Part shown: one piece after another, positions 44,249 through 54,773 of the stretch | Position numbering within the stretch: position 1 is the stretch's first letter | How the letters are laid out: every line of letters begins with the position of its first letter | Source: DATFVA01 sp963745945 | GTDB taxonomy: Bacteria; Bacteroidota; Ignavibacteria; Ignavibacteriales; Ignavibacteriaceae | Direction: 5' to 3' | NCBI GenBank assembly: GCA_963745945.1 | Contig: CAVUZG010000007.1 | Location: 372,001 to 436,000 of the forward strand | DNA length: 64,000 nucleotides | Notes under the pieces: generated by a model | Database searches by the model: none | What the model was told of the DNA's origin: nothing | Seen by the model: only the letters and a program-made list of their open reading frames with translations | Translations under genes and position numbers: made by a program

Positions 44249-46650
44249 ATGAAAACAATGCGTTTCATTTTAATTTTATTTATCGCTTATCAGTATTCAA
44301 TTCATTCGCAAAATATAACAGATCTCATAAAACCACTGCATTTACAAGCCGGTAAAACTGATTCAGTTCTGATCAGCGATATTTATTATTCTGAAAATTA
44401 TGATGTTAGTTTTCTTCCGAATAAAAATATTAATGTCGGTTATAATGAGGATAAAGAAATTCTCACTCTTAGTCCTTCAGAAAAATTTGAAGGTCTTGGA
44501 TTAATCGATTTTAAAGTCAACGATTCTGTTTATACAATTCCTTTCTACTCGGAGATTGTACAGAATCATACATTTGAATTAAAACTAAAATATCATCCCG
44601 AAAAAGTGAACCTGTTTGCAAGTTTCAACGGGTGGAACAGGGAAAATCTCCCGATGAATTATGATAAAAAAAGTGATGCCTATTCGGTTTCTGTCCCGCT
44701 TGAACCGGGGAGTTATCAGTATAAATTTTATGTTAAAGGAAATGAATTTTTAGACCCGGAAAATCAGGATAGTATTCCTAACGGACTGGGGGGATATAAT
44801 TCAGTTATAAACATTCCTGATCGTCATCCCGAAAAGTGTTACCTGTTTTTAGATGGTTATAATGCTACCGATACTCAGATTGGTATAAGTTTTCGATATA
44901 GTAATAACAAGTACCGGTCTCCGGTTAAGCGTGATGAGATTATTGCTCTGCTGAATAACCAGTCTGTATCTTCCAAACAGGTTACGACAGTAGGAAATAC
45001 TTTCATAGTTACTTTTGAAAAGGATAAACTGAATGGTGAAAATGTAATTCGGACTGCCGTAAACAGAAATGGTCTGCCTTCAAACATTCAGACAATAAGA
45101 TTATATAACAGCAAACCGGAAGGGGATAATAAGCCACAGAACTGATTATGATGACATCATCTATTCAATTATGGTTGACCGCTTTAATGACGGCGATTCA
45201 AGCAACAGTATTCCGGTTGTTAATCCTAATCTCACTCAAAAAGCAAATTATTTCGGCGGTGATCTTCAGGGAATTAAGAATAAAATAGACGACGGTTATT
45301 TTGATTCACTCAGTATTAACACTCTGTGGCTTTCTCCCGTTGTTGATAATACGGACAGTGCTTACAGAGAATATCCCGAACCACACCGTTATTACTCAGG
45401 TTATCATGGGTATTGGCCTGTTTCTTCAACCAAAGTTGAGGAAAAATTCGGGGATATGAATTTACTGAAGAAGCTAATTGAAGATGCTCATAAACACGGT
45501 ATTCATATTCTGATAGATTATGTGGCAAACCACGTTCACGAAGAACATCCATTCTTCAAAAAACACCGGGACTGGTTTGGTCAGCTTAAGCTGCCCGATG
45601 GAAAATTAAACCTGCGTCTCTGGGATGAATACAGATTAACAACATGGTTTGAACCATTCCTTCCAAAATTTGATTATGTAAATTCAACTGAAGCACTCGA
45701 TACTATGACGAGCAATGCAGTGTGGTGGATTAAGGAAACCAATGCAGATGGTTTCCGGCAGGATGCAGTTAAGCACATTCCAAATATTTTCTGGCGAACT
45801 TTAACGAGAAAAATTAAAAGTGAAATCTCTGTTCCTGACCACAGAGATATTTTCCAGATTGGTGAAACTTTCGGAAGTTATCAGCTTGTAAATTCATATG
45901 TAAATAACGGGCAGCTTGATGCACAGTTTAATTTTAACTTATACGATACTGCAATTCCCGTATTTATCGATTCGACAAGATCCTTCAAATCACTTGATGA
46001 CCAGATGCAGAAATCATTTTCCGTTTACGGTGTGAATAATTTGATGGGCAATATTATGGACAGCCACGATAAAGTCCGTTTTATGGCTTATGCCGATGGA
46101 GACGTCTCTTTAAACGAAGGCAATGCCGCAGATATTGGCTGGAATAATCCGCCGGAGGTTGATTATAAATCAAGCTATGATAAAATGAAACTCTACCTTT
46201 CATATATTTTAACCATACCCGGAATTCCGATAATCGATTACGGAGATGAATTCGGAATGACCGGTGCCGCTGACCCTGATAACAGGAGAATGATGAGATT
46301 CGGCAACCGGCTTTCTGATTGGGAAAAAGAAACTTTAAGTGATGTGCAGAAACTTATTAAGATCAGAAAAGAAAATTCTGCTTTGCGGTATGGTGACTTT
46401 TATACACTTGAAGCTGATCAAAACATATATGCTTTTATTCGATCAGATTTAAATGAAAGAGTATCTGGTAGTGATGAATAAAAGTAATTCTTTGTTAAGT
46501 ACTATGCTTGAAATTCCATCAGCAGTCAAAGCGGCTACTATTTCTGATTTACTTTCAGGAAACACAGTTCAGGTAAATCAACGTAAAGTTGATATTCAAA
46601 TGAAACCGTTCGGTTATTCGATTTTTAAGTTAAATGAAAATTCTAAATAA
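44249..46650 (+). CDS. GH13 alpha-amylase-family glycosidase with CBM48-like domain (broken in two places)
   Basis: The full protein should have about 800 residues. It has a signal peptide (about 1-20). An N-terminal domain carries the CBM48/glycogen-binding pattern NLFASFNGWNRENLPM and YQYKFYVKG. The GH13 barrel follows, with its motifs in order: DYVANHVHEEHP, GFRQDAVKH (nucleophile Asp codon at 45762), IGETFGS (acid/base Glu codon at 45864) and MDSHDKVR (Asp codon at 46068). A beta-sandwich ends it. Frame breaks at about 45134-45143 and 46458-46468 are each repaired by dropping one base. It probably cleaves alpha-glucans in the periplasm or outside. Confidence 0.88.
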
Positions 46651-46656
46651 GGATCA

Positions 46657-47997
46657 ATGATGAAGATAAAGTATATTTTCATATTTCTATTAACGGGTAT
46701 TTTATTAATTTCCTGTGGAGAAAAAAAAGATAACCAGCCATCAAGAGAACTGGATACAAAAATGAATAATATAGCAGAACAATATGTTAAAGTAATTTTA
46801 AAAGTAGGTAAATTCGATCCGGATTATGTTGACGCCTACTATGGACCGGATAACTGGAAACCGGATAGTACTTATAACGCGGATTCAAGTGCGTTAAAGC
46901 ATCTCAGTGCGGAAACGGATGCTCTACTGGATAGTATGGAATCCTTCGGCAAATATAATGCAGATGAAATGCAGACGCTGCGATACAGGTTTTTGTACAA
47001 ACAAATGCTTGCCTTAAAAACAAGAATATTTATGCTTGAAGGCGGCAGCCTTACATTTGATCAGGAAACAAAGGCATTGTATGATGCCGAAGCGCCTCAC
47101 TTTTCAGAAGAACATTTTCAAAAAATAATCAATCAGCTTGATAAACTACTTCCCGGTAAAGGAAATGTTACAGATCGTTTTGAAAAATTCAGATCGCAAT
47201 TTATTATTCCGAAAGATAAGCTCGATAAAGTTTTCACAGCAGCAATAAATGAATGCCGTAAAAAAACTCTGGATCATATTCGACTTCCTTCTGATGAAAA
47301 CTTTAAAGTTGAATATGTAACAAACAAACCCTGGGGCGGATATAACTGGTACAAAGGAAATTCATACAGCGTAATTCAGGTAAATACTGATTTACCAATT
47401 TATATCGATCGTGCAGTTGATTTAGCCGCTCACGAAGGTTATCCCGGGCATCACGTTTACAATACTCTGCTTGAAAAAAATCTTGTTCGTCAAAGAGGCT
47501 GGAACGAATTCACTGTTTATCCACTGTTCAGCCCCCAATCACTTATTGCTGAAGGCACTGCCAATTTCGGTATTGAGATGGCTTTTCCCGGCGAATCAAG
47601 AATAAAATTTGAAAAGGAAGTTTTATTCCCTATAGCAGGATTAGATTCTTCACAGGCTGATGAATATTACCATGCACTTGAGCTTGTTGATGAGCTAAGT
47701 TATGCCGGCAACGAAGCTGCCCGCAATTACCTGAACGGAGATTGGAACAAAGATAAATCAGTTGAATGGCTGCAGAAATATGAATTGATGAGTAAAGAGA
47801 GAGCCGAAAAGAGATTAAGCTTTATTGACAAATATAGAAGCTATGTTATTAACTATAACCTCGGTAAAGATATAGTTAAAAATTACATTGAGAAAAACGG
47901 CGGAACTAAAGATAACCCCCAGAAACGATGGGAAATTTTCGAAAGGATAATTTCAACTCCGCAAACTCCATCCGGTTTGCAGGAGGGATTAAAATAA
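46657..47997 (+). CDS. Lipoprotein of the DUF885 (zinc-peptidase-like) family
   Basis: The 446-residue protein has a lipoprotein signal with a lipobox (ILLISC, Cys about residue 21). The core carries the DUF885 motif AHEGYPGHHVY, which resembles a zincin HExxPGHH site, with a downstream SLIAEGTANFGIEMAF that supplies a second conserved Glu. DUF885 members are presumed metallopeptidases; the substrate is unknown. It follows the amylase by 6 bases and may be co-transcribed with it. It converges with the GalT/HIT-like gene. Confidence 0.82.
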   Translation: MMKIKYIFIFLLTGILLISCGEKKDNQPSRELDTKMNNIAEQYVKVILKVGKFDPDYVDAYYGPDNWKPDSTYNADSSALKHLSAETDALLDSMESFGKYNADEMQTLRYRFLYKQMLALKTRIFMLEGGSLTFDQETKALYDAEAPHFSEEHFQKIINQLDKLLPGKGNVTDRFEKFRSQFIIPKDKLDKVFTAAINECRKKTLDHIRLPSDENFKVEYVTNKPWGGYNWYKGNSYSVIQVNTDLPIYIDRAVDLAAHEGYPGHHVYNTLLEKNLVRQRGWNEFTVYPLFSPQSLIAEGTANFGIEMAFPGESRIKFEKEVLFPIAGLDSSQADEYYHALELVDELSYAGNEAARNYLNGDWNKDKSVEWLQKYELMSKERAEKRLSFIDKYRSYVINYNLGKDIVKNYIEKNGGTKDNPQKRWEIFERIISTPQTPSGLQEGLK

Positions 47998-48002
47998 ACT
48001 GT

Positions 48003-49019
48003 TTATTCTTTTAGGCTTGATTTAAGATATTCAAACTCCTCTTTCCCTATTATAACCTCTCTGAAGATTTGGGATATTTTCTCTTTATTTAGCTTTTTAA
48101 AATCCTTTTCCAGCGGTGTAATTAATACTCCACCGATATCAATAGTTGCAGGACTTACAAGAATATTTGCTTCACCTTCCTTAAAGTACGCTTCCGGTCG
48201 ATGTTTCCCGCGGAAGAATATTATTACCCTCCATCCCGTTTCTTTATCATAAGAACAAAGGACATTCATCATAGGTTCTAAATGATTAACCGAAATGTGA
48301 GAATATATTTCATATATTTCCTTAAAAATATTTTCTATATGCTGGGATGAGTCGGATTCAATTGATATGAATTTTCTTAATCCATCATTAACTGCGAATA
48401 CTGAAGCTACTTTATTCTGAATTTCCTCACCATATTCATTTTTTAAACCTTCAAAATCATTTTCAACCGGCAAAGAATATTTTTTACAAGCCTGGAAGTG
48501 TTGATGGACAGGTACGGAAGCACCCGCCTCCGGACCATTATAAATCAAAGCAAAATCAGAAAAATCTTTACTGATCTGTAGCAAATACTTAAATGAATTA
48601 ATAATTCGCTGAGGAATATGTTCTTTACGACTTATTGTCAGATGTTCCAGGAAAATCGGGTAGGGGTTACAGAGAACATTGTATTCATCTTTATAATTTA
48701 TAGCTACCTCACCCTCCGGAAGATTTTCTACACAAAGAAGACACTTAATATTTTTTAAATTTTCTTTCGAAACAATTGCTGTTGTTGAGTTGATCCTGCG
48801 GGGATTATGCTGAACATGTATTTCGTACCCGTCAAAAAAAACTTTTTTGATTTGAATTGACTCAAGAGACAGCAACCCTTCTTTTAACAATGGCCAGTTT
48901 TCAGCCTGCTGTTTATAAAGCAGTGAAACAGCTTCATTGTATTTGTTTTCATCTATTAATTTCTGAAGCTCATTTTCTGCAGCATTTCTACTGCTAAAAT
49001 TATTTTTGTTTTTTTTCAT
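48003..49019 (-). CDS. DUF4922-type protein of the GalT/HIT nucleotide-binding fold
   Basis: The 338-residue protein shows the DUF4922 pattern: C-x-x-C in KCLLCVENLP, NPYPIFLEHLTI, HIPQRIINSFKYLL and YNGPEAGASVPVHQHFQA. The HxHFQ part is a histidine-triad-like site, as in galactose-1-phosphate uridylyltransferase and Ap4A phosphorylase. A nucleotide-sugar reaction is likely, but the substrate is unknown. It overlaps the GT2 gene by 20 bases and follows it in transcription, which supports a shared sugar pathway. Confidence 0.82.
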   Translation of the reverse strand: MKKNKNNFSSRNAAENELQKLIDENKYNEAVSLLYKQQAENWPLLKEGLLSLESIQIKKVFFDGYEIHVQHNPRRINSTTAIVSKENLKNIKCLLCVENLPEGEVAINYKDEYNVLCNPYPIFLEHLTISRKEHIPQRIINSFKYLLQISKDFSDFALIYNGPEAGASVPVHQHFQACKKYSLPVENDFEGLKNEYGEEIQNKVASVFAVNDGLRKFISIESDSSQHIENIFKEIYEIYSHISVNHLEPMMNVLCSYDKETGWRVIIFFRGKHRPEAYFKEGEANILVSPATIDIGGVLITPLEKDFKKLNKEKISQIFREVIIGKEEFEYLKSSLKE

Positions 49020-50466
49020 TTAATCTCTGCCGTGCCTGTATTTCAAATGTTCTAATTGTGTCTTTGTAATAATTATATTTATTCTTTTTATCAATTGACA
49101 GTCCTGCATCCGAATTACCTTCCCATCTTCTGCAGAAATAAACTGGTTCATAGATTCTGCTGATTTCATAAGTTCTTGAAACCGCAAGAGCAGCAGAATA
49201 ATCTTCACCGTAGCTTACATTTGGAAATTTTATTTCTCTTATAACCGGTGTGTAAAATGCACGCGGTGCGCCGAGACCATTTATTCTGAGAGCGTTATTT
49301 CTGCCGTTTGCCGGAGTCCATTCTCTATGATCGATGATTCCCGGCGGAATTTCATTTAAATTAAAATCAGTAAGTTTATATGAGCCGATCACCATTGCAC
49401 ATTTTTCTTCGCGAAAAACATTAATAATTTTTTGCAGACTATGTTCATCAGCATACATATCATCACTATCGAGCTGTACAACATACTTACCGCAATGCTC
49501 GTTAAATATTGCTTCATTCCAGCAGCCGCCAATTTCCAGATTTTTACTGTGTGGTATTATGTGAATTATATTGCTATACTTTTCACAATAAGTTTTAAGT
49601 AACTCATTTGTCCCGTCATTGGAATGATTATCAACAATAATAATATTGAATGGAAAATCCGTCTGTTGCTTTAATGCTGAATTAATTGCATCAGCAATTG
49701 TTTTTTTCCTGTTCCTAACGGGAATTGTTACCGATGCCTGGTAAGCAAATTCCTCGTTTGTAACATTAACTCCGCTGAATGATGGTTCCAGGTAAGCATT
49801 TATTTCTTTAAGATGTTTTGTAGCTGCTTCCTCCATTTCTATTTGAATCTTCCTGTTAGCAGGATCCACATAATCAAAATGTTTATCACCTGTCTGTGCG
49901 GAAAACAAATTTACCGAATATAAATATTCGGGAATTTTGACTATAGAATAATGCCGTGAAATAAATAACCTCAAATCATATAATCCCGCATAAATAAAAT
50001 CATTCTTGTTTTCAGTAAGGAATTCCCGGAGAACAGATTTCCTGAGAATTATCACCTCACCAAAATCAAAATCATCTGTGATACTTCCCTGCTGATAATT
50101 ATTAACAGGATGCCGGGAGATTCCATTTTCTATTTTCTCATAATAATGGGAATACAACAGTGAGGCATTAGTAACATTGGCTGCATCCAGGAATCTGTCA
50201 AGTGCAAATTTTTCAAAAGTGACTTCGCCCGGTCTTAAAATAAGAAGAATAAATTCTGTGGTTGTTTCATTAAAAATAGACTGGAGGATTTTTGTGCTTG
50301 AAAAATTTTCTCCGGAAATAGTCCTAAGGGTTTTGGGAATTTCGACTAATTCATCTGCGATTAAAAATATTTCTTCAATTAAATTTGTAGCTCTAAGTGA
50401 GTTCGTTACTTCATGGATATTTTTATCACCGTTGTAAGGCATAAAAACTGTGAAAGGAAAACTCAT
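49000..50466 (-). CDS. Glycosyltransferase with tandem GT2-like halves
   Basis: From the ATG at 50466 the protein has 488 residues. The second half (about 245-480) is a normal GT2 domain: ASVTIPVRNRKKTI, IIIVDNHSNDGTNELL, and the metal-binding QLDSDDMY (D333-D336). The first half (about 3-220) has the same general layout but lacks the DxD motif, so it looks like a degenerate, non-catalytic copy. An in-frame ATG 8 codons upstream is less likely. The sugar donor and acceptor are unknown. Coupling to the DUF4922 gene by overlap is clear. Confidence 0.82.
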   Translation of the reverse strand: MSFPFTVFMPYNGDKNIHEVTNSLRATNLIEEIFLIADELVEIPKTLRTISGENFSSTKILQSIFNETTTEFILLILRPGEVTFEKFALDRFLDAANVTNASLLYSHYYEKIENGISRHPVNNYQQGSITDDFDFGEVIILRKSVLREFLTENKNDFIYAGLYDLRLFISRHYSIVKIPEYLYSVNLFSAQTGDKHFDYVDPANRKIQIEMEEAATKHLKEINAYLEPSFSGVNVTNEEFAYQASVTIPVRNRKKTIADAINSALKQQTDFPFNIIIVDNHSNDGTNELLKTYCEKYSNIIHIIPHSKNLEIGGCWNEAIFNEHCGKYVVQLDSDDMYADEHSLQKIINVFREEKCAMVIGSYKLTDFNLNEIPPGIIDHREWTPANGRNNALRINGLGAPRAFYTPVIREIKFPNVSYGEDYSAALAVSRTYEISRIYEPVYFCRRWEGNSDAGLSIDKKNKYNYYKDTIRTFEIQARQRLNEKKQK

Positions 50467-50530
50467 AAACCCTCCCGCGGTATGAAACAAATTATTCGTT
50501 TAAAAGGGGGTAGAACATATCGATAAAATA

Positions 50531-50556
50531 AAGCCGGTACAAAACCGGCTTAAAAA
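50531..50556 (-). terminator. Terminator of the small lipoprotein gene
   Basis: AAGCCGGT and ACCGGCTT form an 8-bp stem with a 5-base loop; on the minus strand it is followed by TATTTTAT. It lies just past the lipoprotein stop and before the GT2 gene start. Confidence 0.8.
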
Positions 50557-50571
50557 ATTCAGAAATGATTG

Positions 50572-50997
50572 CTATTCAGGAATTGTTATGCTCTCCTGAT
50601 CCAGAAGTTTATGTCCGGTTTTATCAGTTATATGTAAAGAGTATGTGCCGGGAGCTAAATCTCTGAAAGCAGTTCTTGCCTTCTTAACGCAAACACAATT
50701 GTCACTTGCGGTATTGGAGTTTGAAACCATTAAGGTAATCTGATTTTCTTTTTGGTTCATATCCATATTTAAAGTTGAATTACAGTAAGTACGGACATCC
50801 ATAGTTACATAAACCAATCCTTTTTGCTGGTCGATAATAACATTATCCACTGTTTCACCTGTATAAACATCACCCGAAGTTAAATCAGACTGCTGTGTAC
50901 AAGCATCAAAACGAGCGGGATCCATCGAAACCATTTTGGAACTGGAACAGGCTGCAAACAAAAGAGCGCTGAAAACAAGTATTAAAATATATTTCAT
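50572..50997 (-). CDS. Small lipoprotein, unknown function
   Basis: The 141-residue protein has a lipobox (LLFAAC, Cys about residue 16) followed by SSSK. The mature part has four further Cys (ACTQQ, TYCNS and DNCVCV), possibly forming disulfides, and a C-terminal beta-rich stretch (LAPGTYSLHITDKTGHKLL) like a small Ig-type or carboxypeptidase-regulatory fold. I do not recognise a family. It has its own terminator, so it is monocistronic. Confidence 0.72.
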   Translation of the reverse strand: MKYILILVFSALLFAACSSSKMVSMDPARFDACTQQSDLTSGDVYTGETVDNVIIDQQKGLVYVTMDVRTYCNSTLNMDMNQKENQITLMVSNSNTASDNCVCVKKARTAFRDLAPGTYSLHITDKTGHKLLDQESITIPE

Positions 50998-51142
50998 TTT
51001 ATCTCCTCCGTGTTAAAAATAATCCTGATTTATTAAGTTATTAAAAAATAACACTTTAAGTTTATTAAATAGTTAAGTCTGTCACAAACAGCTCTTTATT
51101 TATATTTCTGAGAGTTAATTAAAAGAATGCATTACCGCACAA

Positions 51143-52249
51143 TCAGGTTAAATCCTCGTAAAGCTTTAAAACCTGTTCAGTTACTTTTTCAAGATTAAAT
51201 TTTTCAAGAATTCTTTTTCTTCCTTCTTTTCCAAAGGAATTACGTACTGCAGGATTATCAAGCATTTTACTCAATTTTATTATCAAATCATCTGTGTTTC
51301 TTCTTTCATAAAGGTATGATGTAACTCCGTCAACAGCTATATCAAGCACTCCGTCAGAAGCGGAACAGATAGTTGGCTTTTCCATTGCCATCGCTTCGGT
51401 AAGTGCCAAACCAAAGGCTTCGGCGTGCGAAGGAAAAACAAAGATATCCATTGATGCCAGCGTCTCAGGAATATCTGTACGGTAACCAGCAAATATCAGG
51501 TTTTCCAGCTTTAGTTTTTTTGCCAATAATTTAATTTCTTCAGCATAACTATCTTCACCACGACTTGCTTCACCAACTATTATAAATTTCAGATTTTTGT
51601 ACTTTTTATTTAATTCAGCAGCTGATTTAATAAATTCTTCATGTCCCTTACCGGGACTGAACCGGGCCATCATTCCAATTAGTATCTCGTCTGAAGAAAT
51701 ATTAAACTCATTCCTTATTTTTTCACCGGATGTTTTATCGGGATTAAATTTTTCAGTATCAACCCCATTTGGAATCAATACAATTTGATCATCTCTCAGG
51801 GGGGTTGTATCCAACAGGTTCTTTTTTATAATGCTGCTAATTGCTATTGTCCTGGTTACATAACCATAAAGACGTTTATGAAGGAAATCTTTTTTAACAA
51901 TAAATGAACCAATATGTTTTGTGAGAACTAATGGAATTCTTCTGCTCAATAATTGGAGAGAAGGAACGAGTAACCAGAGATCCTTTGAAGCGTGTGTGTG
52001 GATAATATCAAAATTCATTTTCCTGATAATTAAAGAGACTCGAATTGAAGAAACAGGATGGAAATAACTTCCTGCATTAACCGGGTGAATTAAAATACCG
52101 AGATTATTAGCTTCAATATGAATCCTTGATTCGGCTGCACATAAAAGTTCAACATGTATTCCACGCTTCAGCAATTCTTTTATTCCTGTGAGAGTTATCA
52201 TTTCCATACCTCCCCAGCTTTTAGATAAACAAGAATATAAAACTTTCAT
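51143..52249 (-). CDS. GT4-family glycosyltransferase
   Basis: The 368-residue protein has the GT-B fold of family 4. The N-terminal Rossmann part begins MKVLYSCLSKSWGGMEM, HTHASKDLW follows, and the C-terminal donor domain has GMMARFSPGKGHEEFI and the retaining-enzyme motif HAEAFGLALTEAMAM (E-x7-E). It probably transfers a hexose to a surface lipid or polysaccharide. It starts 4 bases after the SpoIID-type gene on the same strand. Confidence 0.92.
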   Translation of the reverse strand: MKVLYSCLSKSWGGMEMITLTGIKELLKRGIHVELLCAAESRIHIEANNLGILIHPVNAGSYFHPVSSIRVSLIIRKMNFDIIHTHASKDLWLLVPSLQLLSRRIPLVLTKHIGSFIVKKDFLHKRLYGYVTRTIAISSIIKKNLLDTTPLRDDQIVLIPNGVDTEKFNPDKTSGEKIRNEFNISSDEILIGMMARFSPGKGHEEFIKSAAELNKKYKNLKFIIVGEASRGEDSYAEEIKLLAKKLKLENLIFAGYRTDIPETLASMDIFVFPSHAEAFGLALTEAMAMEKPTICSASDGVLDIAVDGVTSYLYERRNTDDLIIKLSKMLDNPAVRNSFGKEGRKRILEKFNLEKVTEQVLKLYEDLT

Positions 52250-52253
52250 ATTA

Positions 52254-53606
52254 TCAATAAATTTTATTCAGCCTGGCGTTGTGAAAATAGTGAAGAAGAA
52301 TCTCATCGAATGAATGCCCCTTTTCTGCCATAACAGCCGCACCAATCTGGCATAAACCTACACCATGCCCCCATCCCGCGCCATAAATTACAAACTTTCC
52401 CGGGATGTTATTATCTATATTTTGTTTTTCAATAACAATGGCGGAACTATAAAGATGAGTTAACGATAGAAGTCTTCTTATCTCAAGCTCTTTACCAAAT
52501 ATCAGTTCTCTTTTGGAACCCACCACTTTCAATCTAATAAGTCTTGATGAATCACCTCTCTCAAGCGGAATAAGATCTACAATTTCGCCAAAGTCTGATC
52601 CGCTGTTTTTTGAAATGAGAGTTGCAATTTCATCCTGGCTATATTCAATTTTCCACCGGAAAAAATCTGTTGTCTCAAGGTCGTAATCAATTAAAACCTG
52701 TGAGAGAATCTTTTCATCCCTGGTGTTACAGTAAGCCGGAGGATTTCCTTTAATCCATTTTTCCGCATTCTTTTCAAAAGAGAAATTCAGGTTATAATTT
52801 TCAGGTTCAAACTTATAATCAACTATTGAAGAAAGATACTCATGTACAACCGGCTCCCATACATTATGAAAAGATTCAGTCAGACCTCCACAACTTTTCG
52901 AGAAACGAGCATCACAAATTTCATTATTAAATGTTAACACAAGACCGGAAGTCTCAGCAACTGCCTTTCTTGCTGACTGTGTTGATATTTTAGTAATGCC
53001 CTGGTAACGCTGGCAGTGGTCATCAGCGCAAACATCGAATAATTCATGTTCTTCACGGTCATACCATCTGATATATTCTTTTTCTGTTTGTAAAACTGAT
53101 GAATAACTTTCATTTTTCTTCTTTATTAATTTTGATTTTTCAATCTGGGCAAGCAGCCAGCTGCGTGAAACAACAGCAAGTGATTTTAGCATCTGTAAGG
53201 ATGATTTTGCGTTCATCTCAGAAGAAACCACACTGGTTAAGTATTTTTCAACAGGGATAATATTTATGACACAAATTTTATCATCGTCCTTAAGAAGTTT
53301 TAACGTGCCCTGGAATCTTTGCTTTTCTTTTCTCTGCCAATGAAATCTTACCCCTATGGTTACATCATTTATTAAAAACGATTCAATACTGATATCTTCC
53401 GGTTCAAAAACTATTTCTTTTTCTACTTCAAGCAGATCATCACCCCGTTTGCATTTTATTTTTCCATTCTCAATTACAGCTGAGAATCTACCGCTAAATA
53501 TTTTCTTGTTTCCTTTTACTTTAAAGTTCCCGTAAAGGTCAAAGTTAATCTGCTTTTCAGTTGTAATTCCAACTCTAATAGTTGGTTCATTTTGATATGC
53601 GGGCAT
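52254..53606 (-). CDS. SpoIID/LytB-domain protein
   Basis: The 450-residue protein contains the SpoIID core: VEKYLTSVVSSEMNAKSSLQMLKSLAVVSRSWLL, a CDARFSKSCGGLTESFHNVW stretch and the C-terminal GAGWGHGVGLCQIGAAVMAEKG motif. SpoIID enzymes are lytic transglycosylases for denuded peptidoglycan; in non-sporulating bacteria the role is cell-wall turnover. A conserved Glu of SSEMN is the likely catalytic acid. No signal peptide is visible at this start, which is odd for a wall enzyme; an upstream start is not apparent. Confidence 0.88.
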   Translation of the reverse strand: MPAYQNEPTIRVGITTEKQINFDLYGNFKVKGNKKIFSGRFSAVIENGKIKCKRGDDLLEVEKEIVFEPEDISIESFLINDVTIGVRFHWQRKEKQRFQGTLKLLKDDDKICVINIIPVEKYLTSVVSSEMNAKSSLQMLKSLAVVSRSWLLAQIEKSKLIKKKNESYSSVLQTEKEYIRWYDREEHELFDVCADDHCQRYQGITKISTQSARKAVAETSGLVLTFNNEICDARFSKSCGGLTESFHNVWEPVVHEYLSSIVDYKFEPENYNLNFSFEKNAEKWIKGNPPAYCNTRDEKILSQVLIDYDLETTDFFRWKIEYSQDEIATLISKNSGSDFGEIVDLIPLERGDSSRLIRLKVVGSKRELIFGKELEIRRLLSLTHLYSSAIVIEKQNIDNNIPGKFVIYGAGWGHGVGLCQIGAAVMAEKGHSFDEILLHYFHNARLNKIY

Positions 53607-53825
53607 ACAGAGATCCTGTTTTAATAGATGTAACTGAAAAAGAAGTCAAAATATACAAATTAAGTAAAAATGTTGGTAAGGTTTAATTTTGGGTGTATTA
53701 ACCAAATTAACTTAAAAAGTCACATTGTTAATTAACATAATCCAGATCGATTAGTAAATGATTAATAAACTTTTTAATTTATTAAAGAACTTTTTTCTTC
53801 TCAATTAGAATTCCCTTTAAATGTT

Positions 53826-54749
53826 ATGAAAAAAATACAGAGTAAAGTTGTTAACCTGATTGGATTTCCAATGGATCTTGGAGCTGACAGACGCGGAGTT
53901 GATATGGGTCCTTCTGCTTTGAGAATAGCCAATCTAAAACAAAAGCTTGAAAAACTGGGCTATAAAGTTATAGACAGCGGTGATATTTTCATACAAAATA
54001 TGGAAAGACAGAAAATTACTAACCCTAAACTTAAGTACTTAAATGAAATTTTAAGAACATCAAAAATTTTTGCCGGAAGAATTGAAAAGGTGCTGGAAAA
54101 AGACCAGTTTCCTTTATGCCTTGGAGGTGATCATTCAATGGCTATAGGAACTATTGCCGGAATATCTTCATATTGTAAAAAAAATAAATTAAATCTTGGA
54201 GTAATCTGGATTGATGCACACACTGATATGAACACCGACGAAACATCGCCATCCGGAAATATTCATGGGATGCCCATGGCAGTAGCGGTTGGACTAGGTA
54301 ATAAAAAACTGGTGGATTTCTACGGGTTTTCGCCTAAAGTAAAAGCAGATAATTGTGCATTGATAGGAGTACGAAGTATCGATCATCTTGAAAGACTGAA
54401 TATTAAAAAGATGGGACTTCCTGTTTATACTATGTCTGATGTTGACAAGATTGGTATCCATAGAATAATAAGCAGAGTGTTAAAACAGTTCAAAGAAAAA
54501 GTTGATCATATTCATGTTAGCTTTGATCTGGATAGTGTTGAACCGGATATTGCACCGGGAGTAGGTACACCCGTTCCCGGTGGACTGAGTTATCGGGAAG
54601 CACATTTACTGATGGAATCAATTGCTGAATGCGGGTGTATGTCTTCCCTTGAAATCTCTGAAGTGAACCCTATTCTTGACCGGAAAAACCGGAGTGCAGA
54701 ATTTGCTGTTGACCTGGTTGCCTCAAGCATGGGACAAAGAATTCTTTGA
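53826..54749 (+). CDS. Arginase/agmatinase (ureohydrolase family)
   Basis: The 307-residue ureohydrolase has the dimanganese ligands H103 (GGDHS), D130/H132/D134 (DAHTD) and D234/D236 (SFDLDSVEPD). The N-terminal IGFPMDLGADRRGVDMGPSALR and the PGVGTPVPGG motif favour arginase (L-arginine to ornithine and urea) over agmatinase. The preceding 220-bp gap is AT-rich and holds its promoter and that of the divergent SpoIID gene. It is followed after 24 bases by the MTHFS-like gene. Confidence 0.93.
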   Translation: MKKIQSKVVNLIGFPMDLGADRRGVDMGPSALRIANLKQKLEKLGYKVIDSGDIFIQNMERQKITNPKLKYLNEILRTSKIFAGRIEKVLEKDQFPLCLGGDHSMAIGTIAGISSYCKKNKLNLGVIWIDAHTDMNTDETSPSGNIHGMPMAVAVGLGNKKLVDFYGFSPKVKADNCALIGVRSIDHLERLNIKKMGLPVYTMSDVDKIGIHRIISRVLKQFKEKVDHIHVSFDLDSVEPDIAPGVGTPVPGGLSYREAHLLMESIAECGCMSSLEISEVNPILDRKNRSAEFAVDLVASSMGQRIL

Positions 54750-54773
54750 TTAAAATAATTATATACTTGGAAT

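Noticed and set aside
45171..46481. A stand-alone cytoplasmic amylase starting at 45171
   Set aside because: The preceding frame contains the signal peptide and CBM48-like domain and leads directly in (D-Y-D-D-I-I-Y-S-I) after dropping one base.
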